From: Archegozetes longisetosus
Lineage: Eukaryota; Arthropoda; Arachnida; Sarcoptiformes; Trhypochthoniidae
Assembly (NCBI GenBank): GCA_018873245.2
Contig: JAEMBT020000009.1
Coordinates: 5,139,180-5,203,179, forward strand
Direction: 5' to 3'
Length of the DNA stretch: 64,000 nt
Shown: positions 20,882 through 33,400 of the stretch, piece after piece
Position numbering within the stretch: the first letter of the stretch is position 1
How the letters are laid out: every line of letters begins with the position of its first letter
Translations under genes and position numbers: made by a program
The notes under the pieces: model-generated
Told to the model about the DNA's origin: nothing
What the model saw: only the letters and a program-made list of their open reading frames with translations
Database searches by the model: none

Positions 20882-21493
20882 CACTCAGTTCAAAAACTAA
20901 CTGCCGGATTTTAAACCTCTATAATTTTTAATGATTAACCGATTTTGATGCGGTTTTCATTAAAATAAAGAAAAACTCCCGATTAACGATTAATGTGCAA
21001 AATTTATGGAAATATTAAAAAAAGATTTTTAAACAAAATTTTTATTTTTATAAGTGGGTTAGTCAGATTTCGCCTAATCGCCTACCAAGCCAATATGGGT
21101 ATCAATGAAAGTGTAAATTTTTCAAAAATATGAAGGCTGAAAGGAGATATGAATTTTTAAATGTATTTAATTTTTTGACGTCGACCATTAAAAATTCATA
21201 TCTCTTCTCAGCCTTCATATTTTTGAAAAATTCTACTTGTTCCCGAATTTACACTTCATAAGCTTTAATTTGATACCCATATTAGCTTGGTAGGCGATTA
21301 GGCGAAATCTGACTAACCCATAAAAATAAAAATTTTGTTTAAAAATCTTTTTTTAATATTTCCATAAATTTTGCATATTAATCGTTAATCGGGGGAGTTT
21401 TTCTTTATTTGAATGAAAACCTCATCAAAATCGGTTAATCCATTAAAAAGTTATAGAGGTTTGAAACCCGGCAGTTAGTTTTTGAACTGAGTG
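20882..21493. mobile_element. Foldback mariner-type MITE with TA duplication
   Basis: 612 bp, starting CACTCAGTTCAAAAACTAAC and ending with the reverse complement. It is flanked by TA at 20880-20881 and 21494-21495. The arms are about 290 bp each and meet at a short centre near 21175, so almost the whole element is a palindrome. TA targets and TIR style fit Tc1/mariner. It abuts the previous element. Confidence 0.85.
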
Positions 21494-21499
21494 TATTTA

Positions 21500-22278
21500 A
21501 TGAATGTAGAATACTAATATATCTTAGTAGTTAGATTCCAAAAGCTTAGCAATAACGTTTTCGTAATATGACCCACAAAAGTTTCCCCAATAATTTGATG
21601 ATGGCAATAATTTTAATATAAATAAACAATAGAAAAAGTATTTCTTCAAATTGAAATTAGCAAAATTTGGGAAATCAAAAACTATATAATTAGAGGGGTG
21701 TCAGTATATGTTATCATGTTTTAATTTTACTTTGTCAGTGTACGTCATTGGTAAGTTAAATAAAATACTTGTGTTAAGTTAAAACAAATTTTTACCTTTA
21801 TTCAGCATTTCACAACAACTTTAATATACTTATCCTTCATAGTTGAGTAACTTCTTAATTTATAAAGTTTCAATACAAAAGCATGGTAGTAACACTCGTA
21901 ACATTCTATCAAGTCCGGACATACTCTTAGGTAGGGAAAATGTAATCTATAGTTTGAAATCTCACATTGAGATCCCTAATTTTAAATCATTCCACTTGAC
22001 AAGACTGCGTCACATGAAAAACTACACAAACACTTAATTTGAGTTTTTCATTTTAATTAAGGTTTCGTGTCCCAAGAATAATTGAGGCAACATGATTTGC
22101 AAAGAAGAGTTCAGCCACTAATCAATTAACTTCCAGAGTAGTTTTGGAAGTTTGAGTATTAAAACGGATATTTATGTATAATATTGAGGTATCTTTAGTA
22201 CTGTTTTTTGTTTTGTTGTGATCAAATATTGAGGTTTCGGACCAGGGATCCGAATCCGGGAAACTCCTAACAGTAGTG
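21500..22278. other. No gene recognised
   Basis: AT-rich DNA between the foldback element and the DD36E element. Short open frames here have no recognisable content. Confidence 0.4.
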
Positions 22279-22280
22279 TA

Positions 22281-23784
22281 CACTCGAGAAATAAAGTCCT
22301 TTCTATCACAAAATAATTGATAAGAAATTAAGACTTTCAAATTTTTATCTAATCTGATATGAGACGGTTTTATCATAAAGAGTAAAAGTTGAGTATTATG
22401 AAAAGAACTCTTTTCGTGAAGTATTGAAAAGCATAAAGTGCACATTTTTGCTAAAAGCACATGTCATTTCGACAAAACAAAACATGGAATTAATAATGTG
22501 CATCGAGTTAATGACCAGCCAATCACTGAAATGGAACGCAATCAAATCATTATGGTGTTAGAATAAGGTATTGAAGATAAAAATATCGTGCGCTTTAACT
22601 TTAACAGGGCTATAAAACTGTTAAAAAGTGGGCTGACAGATTTAGTCAAACGGGTAATATAAAGGTTTTGCATTTTTGAAAACTTTTGTTAAATGTATAA
22701 TCAAATAGGAGTAATGCATGTAGCCAAGCGATCAGGTCGTCCACCGGTAGCGACGGTAGATCAGAATTTAGAAATTGCACGTTGTGCAATTGAGGAAAAC
22801 GGCATTACGAGACAAAAAATAAATCATAATCTTGATATCAATGTCTCACCTATTACAATTACTAAACGCTTAAACGAGGCCAAATTATACTGTCGCGTTG
22901 CGAGAAAAAAGGCTTTTTATCTGCTGGTCATAAAGCCAGAAGACTTCAATTTTCAAACAGCTATAGAGATTTTAATATGTCGGAAGGAACTATTTTTGTG
23001 GATGAGTCCACCTTTCAATCAGGTCGGTCTTATTAGGCGTTCAATTGGTGCTGCATTTCATGAGGAATATCTTTAAAGGACTGCATATTCGGGCCGAAGA
23101 TCGGTATCTGTATTTGGACCAATAACATAAAATAGTTTGAGACCATCAGTTCGAATAAGAGGAATTTTAGTAGTTTAAAATATTTAGAAATTCTTAATAG
23201 GGAAGTTTTGGATTATGATGAGGCGGAGTTTGGCTACGGTGATTGGTATCATCACCAAGATAACTCCCCAATTCATAAGTCTCAGGTGGTCAATGAATGG
23301 TTTCAGCAAAATCTTACACCATACCAAATAATACCTGCACCACCGAATTCTCCAGATTTTAATCCAATCGAACACGTATGGTCACAGGCAAAGATTAGAG
23401 TATCCAGAGGGGGATATATGACTCTGAAGATGATCTTTGGCTCGGAATAAGCGAGGCATGGGTTGATATGCAAGAAAACAATGAATACCTCACGCATAAT
23501 CTCGTAAATTCTATGCCCTAAAGACTGCAATCCGCCAAAGAGGTCTTGGGGGTCATATACCAGATATTAGTGATACTTTATTAATGTATTAAATTTATTA
23601 ATGAATTTAACTCTTCTAAGAACTTGTGATAGTCTTATTAGATTTTTCAATTTGAATATTATTAAAGTGCAAATGTTAAATAAAAGATAAGTACTTCATA
23701 GTCACAGTTCTCTTCTAATCAAAATTGATAAGGAAAAGGGATTTTTTTTGATTAACTGATAGGAAGGACTTTATTTCTCGACTG
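22281..23784. mobile_element. Tc1/mariner element (DD36E), inactivated
   Basis: Inverted termini of about 28 bp share TCGAGAAATAAAGTCCTT and start CACTCG on the left and CAGTCG on the right. They are flanked by TA at 22279-22280 and 23785-23786. The 1,504-bp length is normal for an autonomous Tc1-like element. It contains one plus-strand transposase gene with several lesions. Confidence 0.88.
22440..23530 (+). pseudogene. Tc1-like transposase, DD36E, frameshifted
   Basis: In order there are a paired-like HTH start (a MERNQIIMVLE region), then SGRPPVATVDQNLEIAR in the open block 22693-23076. The first catalytic Asp follows in a shifted frame as FVDEST (near 22998), the second Asp in YHHQDNSPIHKS and the Glu in NPIEHVW (open block 23208-23450). 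The spacing between second Asp and Glu is exactly 36 residues, so the catalytic triad is DD36E rather than the common DD34E. At least three frame changes or stops separate the blocks. The enzyme would cut and paste at TA sites if intact. Confidence 0.85.
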
Positions 23785-23789
23785 TACTT

Positions 23790-25010
23790 TACTTAGATAT
23801 GAAGCACTTATTCTGAACAATAAAACTATTACAAAACTTTATTTTACATTCAAAATATACATAAAAGGGATAAAGTTTGTGTTTGAGGCCTAACGATAGA
23901 ACGGTCCTATTTTTGAAGATTATTGAATATATATACCTTTGGTTTGTTAGTTTGTTTTCTAAGTAAAAGAGGATTCAAAGTCGTGCTTAAATAGATGCTA
24001 AAGACACTTGAAATTATTTCTAGGAAAGGAAACAAATACTTAAAAATAACTTACTTATTGGCTATTCATTAAGATTAATCTCAGAACTAACAATAAAGGA
24101 CACTACAATATTTATGTTTGTTTAATAAATATTTTTGAAAAATGTAAGATTTCGTTTGTCTTCACTATGATTTTCACGTATTTGAATTAAAATTAACGTT
24201 TCTCTATTAAATTAAATCATTTTTGTATTCGAATAAAAACAAATTTCAAATCAAATTTTATAATATAAGTTAGTAATATGTAACATAAATGTATACCTAA
24301 AAATCTAATAATCGATGATAGCAATCAGAACTGTTACGCTTTCATAGGATACTTTGTATCGGATCATAATATATCGATATCAAGAAACTAAAATATTCAA
24401 AATAGCAATCAAAGCAAATTAGAAATCAATTTGGTAGAAAATTGATTCGCACCTCAAGGAGGTTGACATATCAACTGACTTTTCTAGTTACCACCAAGGA
24501 CTATTAAGCTATAAATTGTACACTACAAAAACAAGTAATATAACTTACTTTTTATATTTCCAATAAAACGATGAAAATAATTGAAAAAAATATTCTTTAC
24601 TGTTAAAATGATTGAATCCTCGAAACCTAATAAGAACTTTGTTTTGAAGGCTCAATAACAAAATATCTCTAATTGATTTACGAATGAAATTCTGTACTCA
24701 ATTTGATTGATAAAAATAGTTGAGTGATTCTATAACATCATAAAACGCAACTATTAATGACTTATTACGATCATTTGAAAGTGAATTATTTTGTTAAGAT
24801 AATAGCTGACAGTAAGAATTAGCTTTTTGAACTAGAAATTTCCTCATATCTTTGATATACATTAGTCGAAAGCTTATAAAAAGCTTAAGTTTTATATTTG
24901 TCAAAATGACATAGAACATTAGTGAAAAAAGTTTTACCAAATTTTCACTTGAATAACAAGGATTAATATTTCATAGAGTGATTATTGAATTATTAAGATT
25001 TTTTTGATTG
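23790..25010. other. No gene recognised; region upstream of IR gene 2
   Basis: AT-rich DNA with no coding signal. A stretch near 24420-24480 resembles one near 31810-31870 (both have AAATTGTAAATCAA-like or AATTAGAAATCAA-like text followed by a GGTTGACATA or GGTTAACGTA block). It may be an old dispersed repeat. Confidence 0.3.
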
Positions 25011-25015
25011 AGAAA

Positions 25016-26944
25016 ATGATAGATTTACCCAAAATAGCAAATTTTGAATGTTATCCTGGAGATATTTTTCCGAATAATAGCATTCAAACATTTGGATATA
25101 AATTTGTAGCTAAACGCAATGTAACTTTCAGCTGGGAAGAGGCGGTAAGACTATCTCTGCTGAATATTTGATTAATGATAAAAACTTATCCTATACTCTG
25201 CATTTTCAGGTATCAGATAATGATTTACATAACTATTTTTGCAGTCCTTTCTATTTTATAATGAAAGAATTTGTTAAAAGAACTCATTTCAAGTAAGTCT
25301 TCTCGATAGTTAATACTATCATTCGATCTAATAATTTCGTTTTAACCTTGCTGTCCATTAACTAAATTGAGAAAAACTCAGGAAATCATATCTTTGTGCT
25401 ATTTTCAAAATTCTTGGTTTTGAATTATAGTCTAAGATTATAATTATCTAGCATGGTAATTAAAAATATTTTTTCAAGCGCTAAACCTGTATGGGTCGAT
25501 AGAGAAAGAAGATTTAATATATCAGGTCACAAACGAAGCTATGGACCGCATTTAAGTTATATTGCATCTAATGTATAAGAATAGTTTCAATTTCAATTTT
25601 TAAAAAAGTAAATTTAAAATACTATTCTCGATTAGGAACTGGACATATATTGTAATTTAAACAGATTATCAGATATATTAAATATCTTTTCGAAGCCATC
25701 ACTTAGTACGTTCTTAGTTGAGCCTGTAGTCAACATATTAGGAGCAAAACATTCTTCATCTTTGAAATATTCGTTTTTTTCTGTCCACCAAATCTTTGAT
25801 TCAATTGTAAGTCAAATTTTGAGAGATATATTTTTCATGTTAAATCAATCATTTTCATGAACCAAAAGATTTGGCTACTTATTATGGCTAAGTTTATAAT
25901 TATAACAATCATTATATCGATCGAGTTTTCGAAAATAAATCCGAATAAGAGTCTTCGGTCGATCTTCTTATCCCAAATGTGGTATAACTTTCAAATAATT
26001 GCTTTGAAAAGTAAGCTTTAAGTGTATAATAAAACATTAATAACAAGTTTATATTGTACATTTTTATAAAAAGAATTCCCAATCAAAAAACGGACATTCG
26101 TTTTGTACCTAACCTATGGCTTATTCATAATAACATCAATGATATTAATGGGAGCGTTTTCGAGCTTAATGCTGTCACAAACTGTACACGAACCTTACGT
26201 TATCATAGATTCTGTCGAAGATATTTTAAAAAGAAATGATCTACACCCAATTCTGATCTTGAATTCGGAAGACATTAATGAAATAGAGGTTTTTAATAAC
26301 TATCAAGACTTTAGTGAAATTTTTTAACCCAAGATTTTTCTCTTTATCATCTCTAAGATATCAAATGATAATTCTGCGAAATCATTACTGGCTATGACTA
26401 GAAAATATAATAATTTACATCAAAATTTGGGCGAAAATAGAATTGAATTTTTTTCTGAAGCTAGAAAATTAAAGTCCAAGTTGTCTAAACATGTCATTAT
26501 CAGCGATGCTTATAATATCAAGTTCTTGAGAGGTGATGAAAATAATCTACACATAGCCGCCAACAGATATATATACAGACCTAAAGCATTAATTTACAAT
26601 CAAAATCTGAGCAAAAGTATAATCGATCCACTAGAAAAAGTGTATGAAATATCGATAAAGTCTAAAAAGGAGAACTTAACATATGTTTACTTTACAGTAT
26701 TTTCGACATTAGAGAAAGTGGAATCTTTATGAAGAGCGTTCAAACAGCTCTGAATGTTGCATTTCGAATTTACAGTGACATGAAATCAGATAACGTCGAA
26801 GAAAAGAATGAATTGTTAATCAATTTATGTGAATCTATAATTGCCTTCGGGCCTCTATTTACAGGTATACTTATATCGATTCTAAGCTTTATTTCTGAAG
26901 TTGTAGTTAGTCTTAGATTGTCTGCTATCAAACAAAATTTTTAA
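25016..26944 (+). CDS. Ionotropic receptor (IR) gene 2, eight exons, 460 aa
   Basis: Exons: 25016-25144, 25210-25292, 25479-25572, 25636-25806, 25869-26010, 26074-26288, 26358-26659, 26698-26944. The first six have the same lengths (129, 83, 94, 171, 142, 215) and phases as IR gene 1, which supports both models and both starts. Features: N-terminal SIQTFGYKFVAKRNVTFSW, TM1 (MAKFIIITIIISIEF), TM3 (LTYGLFIITSMILMGAFSSL), S2 start HEPYVIIDSVEDIL, and TM4 (FGPLFTGILISILSFISEVV). The C-terminal tail is shorter than in gene 1. The exon 7 donor (GTCTAA) is weak but keeps frame and matches gene 1. Probably a chemosensory channel subunit. Confidence 0.82.
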
Positions 26945-27522
26945 GAGCTTGAAGCAAGTGAAGAATTTTTCCTTTCACACCCGCACTAAGTTTTATTGAG
27001 ATTTTACAACTGTTTAGCATTAATACTCTCGATAAGTGCGATTATTATTTTGAAGTGAAAACATGTATCAATAGTTAAACTTGAGTATATTTTCAAGGAA
27101 AATCTGTTATGCTGTTTAGAAGAGAAGAAATAAACTCATAGATATTTGTGTTATAGACATTACAGAAAACTAATTTTATTAGCTTCCATAAGGATAAGTA
27201 TATTTTGAAATAAAATGTTACAAAAAAAAGTTAACAGAGTCATATTTATCAAGAAAATGTCAATAGAGTTATTGTTTATTATTTTATGATTTTTATATAT
27301 GAGACTATAATATTTTTTAAATCTCTACGAAATTATTGTATGACTTGAAAAGAATGCAATGATAATTGATTGTTTGGCACACTTTCACGTTTTATTTTAT
27401 TATAGAATTCAATATTTTAGAGAGCAGAGACAAAGAAAACCTTAGTTTGATTGGCATAAAAATATGTTTTCGGTATGACTAGTTCGCGATCTACAATTAA
27501 ATAAATAATTTTCTTATCATTC

Positions 27523-28770
27523 TTGAATCAAGTGTTAATTTTTTCAATAACTTTGAGTTTATATTTAAACAATAGTTTTATGAAACTATTAAATTCTTAC
27601 GCAATTATCGTAATTTATTATTGGCATGCATCAGGAATTAAGGCAAGTGTATTTAACAATGGCTATACGCTCGTTAATCCTGTAATCAACATATTTAGAG
27701 CAAGATATTCGTCATTTATTAAACATTTTTTCACTATTCACCAAATATTTGACTCAACTTTAAATCTTTTTTTGAAGAATGATTCTCGAATTAAGCCATT
27801 CCTTTTTTATGACATTTTAAGATTTTGTCACTTTCTATAATCGAATTCTTAACAATATCAGGCATTATAGCGATTGAGATATTGATTGAAATTTAAGGGA
27901 GGCATTTTGCCAATTTTCTCGAGGAAAATGTGATATAGATTACATATTGTTGTTTTAAAGCTTAAGCTTTTGGTGAATCTGAAAAAATTTTCTAATTAAT
28001 TTATTTCTATATAATTGTAAATTGAATTCTCAGTCAAATATTGGAAATTCGTTTTGCACTTAACCTTTACCTTATATAACATCAATGCTATTAATGGGAA
28101 TGTTTAATGCTATCACAAACAGTACGCGAACCAAATGACTAACTTATTCCATATCAGAGTGTGATATGGAACTTCTTATCAATAAGACTCGTACTTAAGT
28201 AGACAATGGGAAAAGAGTGGTTAAAATTCTTTAACTATAAGCTATTTTAAATATTGGTTTGAAAATTTTGAAATTGACATATTTTGTGTAGAATTTTTGC
28301 ATGGCAGCATTTATGGGGAGACATTTTGACGCAGAACTGTCAACAGACACCAATACAGACCAAAAGCTCTGATGTACAATTTAAATTTGAGGCGAGAAGT
28401 TATCGATCAATTTGAGATATCTATAACTTTCAGATATCACGAGTGAAACCTTATAAGTATGTATTTTCTGTAGTTTTTCAACATAAGACGGAGTGAAATT
28501 TATATGAAAAGCATTTAAAACGGCTCTGGAAATAGCTTCAAGAATTAATGGCGATCTGAAATCAGATTCTATGAAAGAAATAGTTTTCGATCAATTACTC
28601 GAATGTGGAATAGCATTCGAACGTTATTTTATTGGTGTATTCGTATCGATCCTTATTACTATCATTAAAGCTATCACTCATTTCGATTGATATGATATAA
28701 AAACCAGATTCTATAAGAGTTTGAGGGAATTAAAGACTATTTCCTTCATATCATCATTCAATTAGATTTT
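27523..28770 (+). pseudogene. Ionotropic receptor pseudogene (third tandem copy)
   Basis: Pieces matching IR exons appear in order without a usable frame. An exon-4-like block is near 27650-27770 (TLVNPVINIFRARYSSF). An exon-6-like block is near 28045-28130, with the LxxYITSML and SQTVREP features. An exon-7-like block near 28330-28430 has the HRQYRPKAL feature. An exon-8-like block near 28505-28690 has FERYFIGVFVSILITIIKAI. Exons 1-3 were not found. Frame breaks in every block mark it as dead. Confidence 0.75.
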
Positions 28771-28926
28771 TAATTTTATAATTCTTTCACGAACACTGAA
28801 CAAACAAAACAAAATTTTCAAACATAACAAACAAAGTATAACTAGTAAACATTCACTTGTCATATACACTTATGACTAGAAAGTAGTTTTCGTTTTTCAA
28901 TTGAAAAAGGGATCTTTAGTAAGTTT

Positions 28927-30396
28927 CTAAAGCTTTTCATTGAATGCGTCCAAATATCCTATATCGATATTGAGTGGACACTTCTCTTCAAATCTAAGAT
29001 CTGGATATCTTTTCTTGAGATACAGTTCTTTGAGCTGTTTCTTCTTAGTCGCAATACGAATTAATTGTTTATAAGCCCATCCATACATCCAATGAGCGAA
29101 TGAAAAGCGTAACATTGCCTTAAAAATCAAGAACAACAAATTTTTTACCAAGAAGTAAATTCTCTAAAATATTACGAGATCACGGGTAGATTATAGGACA
29201 GGTGGAAATTATTCACATAGTAAAAGTTCTACAAAAATTTTCTCATCAGAAACATTTTAAAAACATTCTGATAAGCATTTCAAGAAATGAATAAAGATTA
29301 AACTTTGAATAGAAATTTGAAAATTTTCACTAACCTGAAAATTAAAACACAGAATGTAATAAGATATCTTAGTGAAGACAGAATTCAACTGTATTTTATG
29401 CGGAATTTCGAGTCTCGGGTACCAGTAATTAATAATAGCTTCAAAACTAAGAGACGGATTAATCATTCGTAGTGCGGATACGATACCATTTCCCATATTC
29501 CAACCTGTACTAGGCTCCAATGCATTCTTACATAAAACTGGTCTATAATCACGATCGAATAATAACCGACATAAAATTTTATCTTCTTCGACATTACCCG
29601 AACAGAGACTATACTGATCTTCTATTCCCATACAATACCCGATTACACGCCATAAGTAATTCAAATGTTCAATATCCTCATCACTGGCTGGATGTAAACC
29701 ACATTCTTTATGATACAGAATAATAGGTCCGATGAAAGCCCACTGAGTCATAACGAAGTCGTATTGATTGAGCCATAGTTTGTCTTTTCCAGTTTCTTCA
29801 ACCGAACGACTGTTCATAAGTTGACCTACTCTTTATGCATCCCTCTCACCTGTTGTATTGACTTCCATGCAATTGAATCCTTAGTGAAAGGATTGCATTC
29901 ATACCAACTTCTGACATGTACTATAGTGGACAAATATCTTCTAAATAGTTTCGAAACTGTCGAGGAATTTCCAGTTGCTAACAGTGGAGCTAAACCCGAC
30001 GGGATTTGTATTATCATTATTAGTCCGATAAAGTGCGCGATAAATAGACTAAAATTGATTTTGGTCATCAAAAGAAAAAAATTTTTCTCAATTCGATTCT
30101 GTAATTGAATGGTTTTGGAGAAGAAGGGCTTAAGTCATAGCTATTTATTGTACTCGCCTATGCCCTTCTAGAAAATCATTAAATTGAAAATAACTTTACC
30201 TGACGAAATATTTTCTTGCTAAATAAATACATCGCTCGTATTTTTTTGCATCGAACCATTCAGGAATTCTGTTTAAATCACAATTATCAGAAATTCCCGG
30301 AGTGTAATAGGCTTTTGTTTTTAGCTCATTATATCGAAGTTCTGCTCGACTTTCAATCTCTTTTTGAAGTTGTTGCACATCAAGTTTTGTATCCAT
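28927..30396 (-). CDS. MpaB/latex-clearing-protein-like (DUF2236) oxygenase, possibly frameshifted
   Basis: Probable exons: 30396-30200, about 30098-29826, about 29810-29335 and about 29157-28927. Exon 1 gives PEWFDAKKYERCIYLARKYF. Exon 2 has a membrane segment (FSLFIAHFIGLIMIIQIP) and RRYLSTIVHVRSWYE. Exon 3 has the family core NQYDFVMTQWAFIGPIILY, then YLWRVIGYCMGIEDQYSLC. Exon 4 ends with a basic tail. Arthropod members carry the ER-bound oxygenase mpaB'/rubber oxygenase domain, thought to bind b-type haem; substrates are unknown to me. The exon 1-2 join is in frame only with a GTCAGG donor, and exons 2 and 3 are offset by one base near 29815 with no room for an intron. It is a pseudogene or contains a sequence error. 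Confidence 0.65.
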
Positions 30397-30459
30397 TTTT
30401 GGTATTTGAAAAATCACTTGGTTTTTTAAAAATGTCAAGTCAGGCACTCTTTAGATAAG

Positions 30460-33400
30460 TTTCATAAGCTTTTCATCAAGAAAAGAAGAAAAGCTTTTGA
30501 TCTACGAACAAATTTAAGAATTATCTTAGCAATATTTTAAACTTTTGGCTACAATACTTCACTTTCAATGAAGATTTTATCCCAAAAAGCTGAATAACAA
30601 CTGATTATTGACAAGTCCTTCAAAACTTCAATCGAAACAAATATTTTTGAGGAAATAATCATCTATTTTGTTAACATATGTCAAAAAACATAGAACACAA
30701 CCACTAGTTATAAAAGCTAATAAACTTTTTTTCCCGATGAAACAGCTTTTTATAACAACAATTTTAATGATGAGGAAACACACCGTACGTTAAAGTACTA
30801 GCTCTTCAAACATATTCCGCACAATTAAATAGTCAGACATCCCATACGTGCATTTAATACCAATACTGTGTTATACTTTTTTTATTCTATGCTCGCTGTT
30901 GTCTGTTTCACCCCTCAACGAAAGACCTCATAGAATGACTAGCCCCTCATTGACTCTCACTCTCACTGGTTTTCATTGAGAAAAATGTGTGGCTTTCTTA
31001 TTATTTCCTTCTATTTGTTTCAAACCGTTTAAGTGAGAAAAAAGCATAAAATTTCTTATATAGCATAGTCAAAAGCTATTATCAGTCTATCAGTATGTGT
31101 GTTTTGCGTGTCGAACTATTTTTTCTCTTATCATTCGGTAGTGAAATGTGCTAATTACTAGGGTTTATAGATTTAGGAAATAGAGGTTTTAAATAAAAAG
31201 ATTGACTTAATTGAAATATTTTATTTAAAATACTTAGAAAGTAATCATTCAATTGTCTTATTACAAGAGTCATAAAACTGTGACTGACTTTAAATTAGGC
31301 TTAGAATTAACAATCTATTCTTTGAGAATAACTTCCGAATAATCAGTAACTTTCTAAATCAATAAATAATCAAAGCTTTTTGGACTATCAATAACTTTTT
31401 TAAAACATCATTTCTGATCATAAATATTAATTATTTTGTTATAAATATGAATAATTCAGATATGCATGCAATTTCAAATTAACATAAGAGTTACAAGAGT
31501 TCAAAATATAATTTCATGAACTTTCCCTTCTTTTATTGCGAAATTAATTTCCAAAACCCTTATTATTAAAAATGTTAGAAAAGCCTATGAAGTGGAAAGT
31601 TAGGAAACCTATCCGTATTGCTATTCGCATGGATTTAGGTCACTATTATATATGTGTTATACGAAACTAAATGAAAGTTGGATTACACTCATAAACATAA
31701 TAATCATTGACAACAGTCACAAGTGATGCATTGTGGTAACATGTCTTCCACCAGACCGTAACACAGAGAATATTGAGAAACTTATTTCGCAACCAATACA
31801 GTAATTAAAGCAAATTGTAAATCAAATTCGACGACAAATTGACGCACGACACAGGCAGGTTAACGTAGCAGAGGCCATTATCTTGTTGCTATCGGGGGTT
31901 ATTAAGTTTTGACTGTGCCCTTTACAGAAGCATTTTCTGCTTTTAAATTGAGTCAATTAATATTTATTCACATTTAATATAAGTGTGTTATATTTTATTC
32001 ATTCATATTTAGGACAGTTGAAAGTGAAAGTTTACTTGTTTTTCTCATGCTAAATGTGAAGGATTTCTGAAAAAGTCTCACTTTCGTGTCGAATATTAAG
32101 TGGTCTTATTTTCAGAGGCGTAGAGGAAAGTTGTCCCTTAAGTTGAGACTAAGTACAAATTTGTAGAAAGTACTTTATTTTCTTATTTCTCTCACACAAA
32201 AGCTTTTACACAATAGGTATCTACAAATAAAAAACTAAATAAACTTCAACCTAAACAATACAATACGAAGAACTCTATATAAAAGTCAATGAACTTTTTG
32301 ATGGCGTTTACAGAGTCAATAATAAAATCCTGTGACTTCCATATCCACTATTATTTGAGTTTCATTGTGACGAAAAAATCAAATCAAATAAATCAAATAA
32401 ACAATATATTTCTACAAACAAAAGAAAACAATTATCTGAAAAGTTTCCTAAAGTTAAATGAAATTTTTCAAAGAAAACATTTTTGTTATGCAGTTCTCAA
32501 TTACAGCTCATAAAAGGTTACGCGACTGTACACGATTTTAATCCTGATATATATATTTTTACTGCCAATTAGTCTTAAAATTCTGGTTTAATGACAGCGA
32601 GGCCGTAACAGTGACCCATATTTTGAATTTATGCTGAACTTTGTCACTGTACTTATTAGAAGTTAAGGTTTTCTCAGAACTAAACTATGAGAAAATTTCA
32701 CTTTTCATGGTTTAGATTTTTATTTGCACAATAGGTAATAATTTCAATGCAGGTATTCATTATATAAGCAAACGCTTAATTCTAATAACAATCATTTTTA
32801 ATACTAGGATATGGACTTGAAAGCCATCAAATTTTCAATGAAAAATTTTCTCATGAAAACCTCTTTTTTCAAAGAGTATTAGATTTCTATTCAGACATTT
32901 TAACCAATTTTCTTATGAGTTGATTGTGTCTTTTTAGACTCAACTGAAATAAAAGAAATATTTGCTGTACTAGTGGCTTAGTCTTAAAAACTGTTCAGTT
33001 AAGTGTAACAGTAGCAAACTTGCTCAGCTTTTAATTAAGTTTATGATGATTTCAATCATTGATATCAAGTTAATTGGAGATAATTAAGTCTTTGATGAAT
33101 TTTTGACCCAAAGTAAGGAAATGTTTGACAGAATTTAGTGAGTGCCATAGGCTTATTCTCAATTAGATAATTATAACTTATTTTTTCATTATGTCTTTGC
33201 TGGAAGTTAAAGCTACCTATTCTCCTTTCACGGTTCAGAAATTTTCTTTTAGATAAAAACAATTCAATTTTCCCCCTCATTTCAGTTTTAGCTTTCAGTT
33301 CTAGCGAGGATAATTTCCAAGTGAAGATACTTTTGTTTTATCTTGAAAAGTATGTTTCTAGTTGTCATATTACTTTTAATTGCTTGCGAGCGCTGACTCG

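Noticed and set aside
25016-26327. Open frame 26054-26239 within IR gene 2
   Set aside because: It is an alternative frame over exon 6; the frame with TM3 (LTYGLFIITSMIL) matches IR gene 1 and splices in phase.
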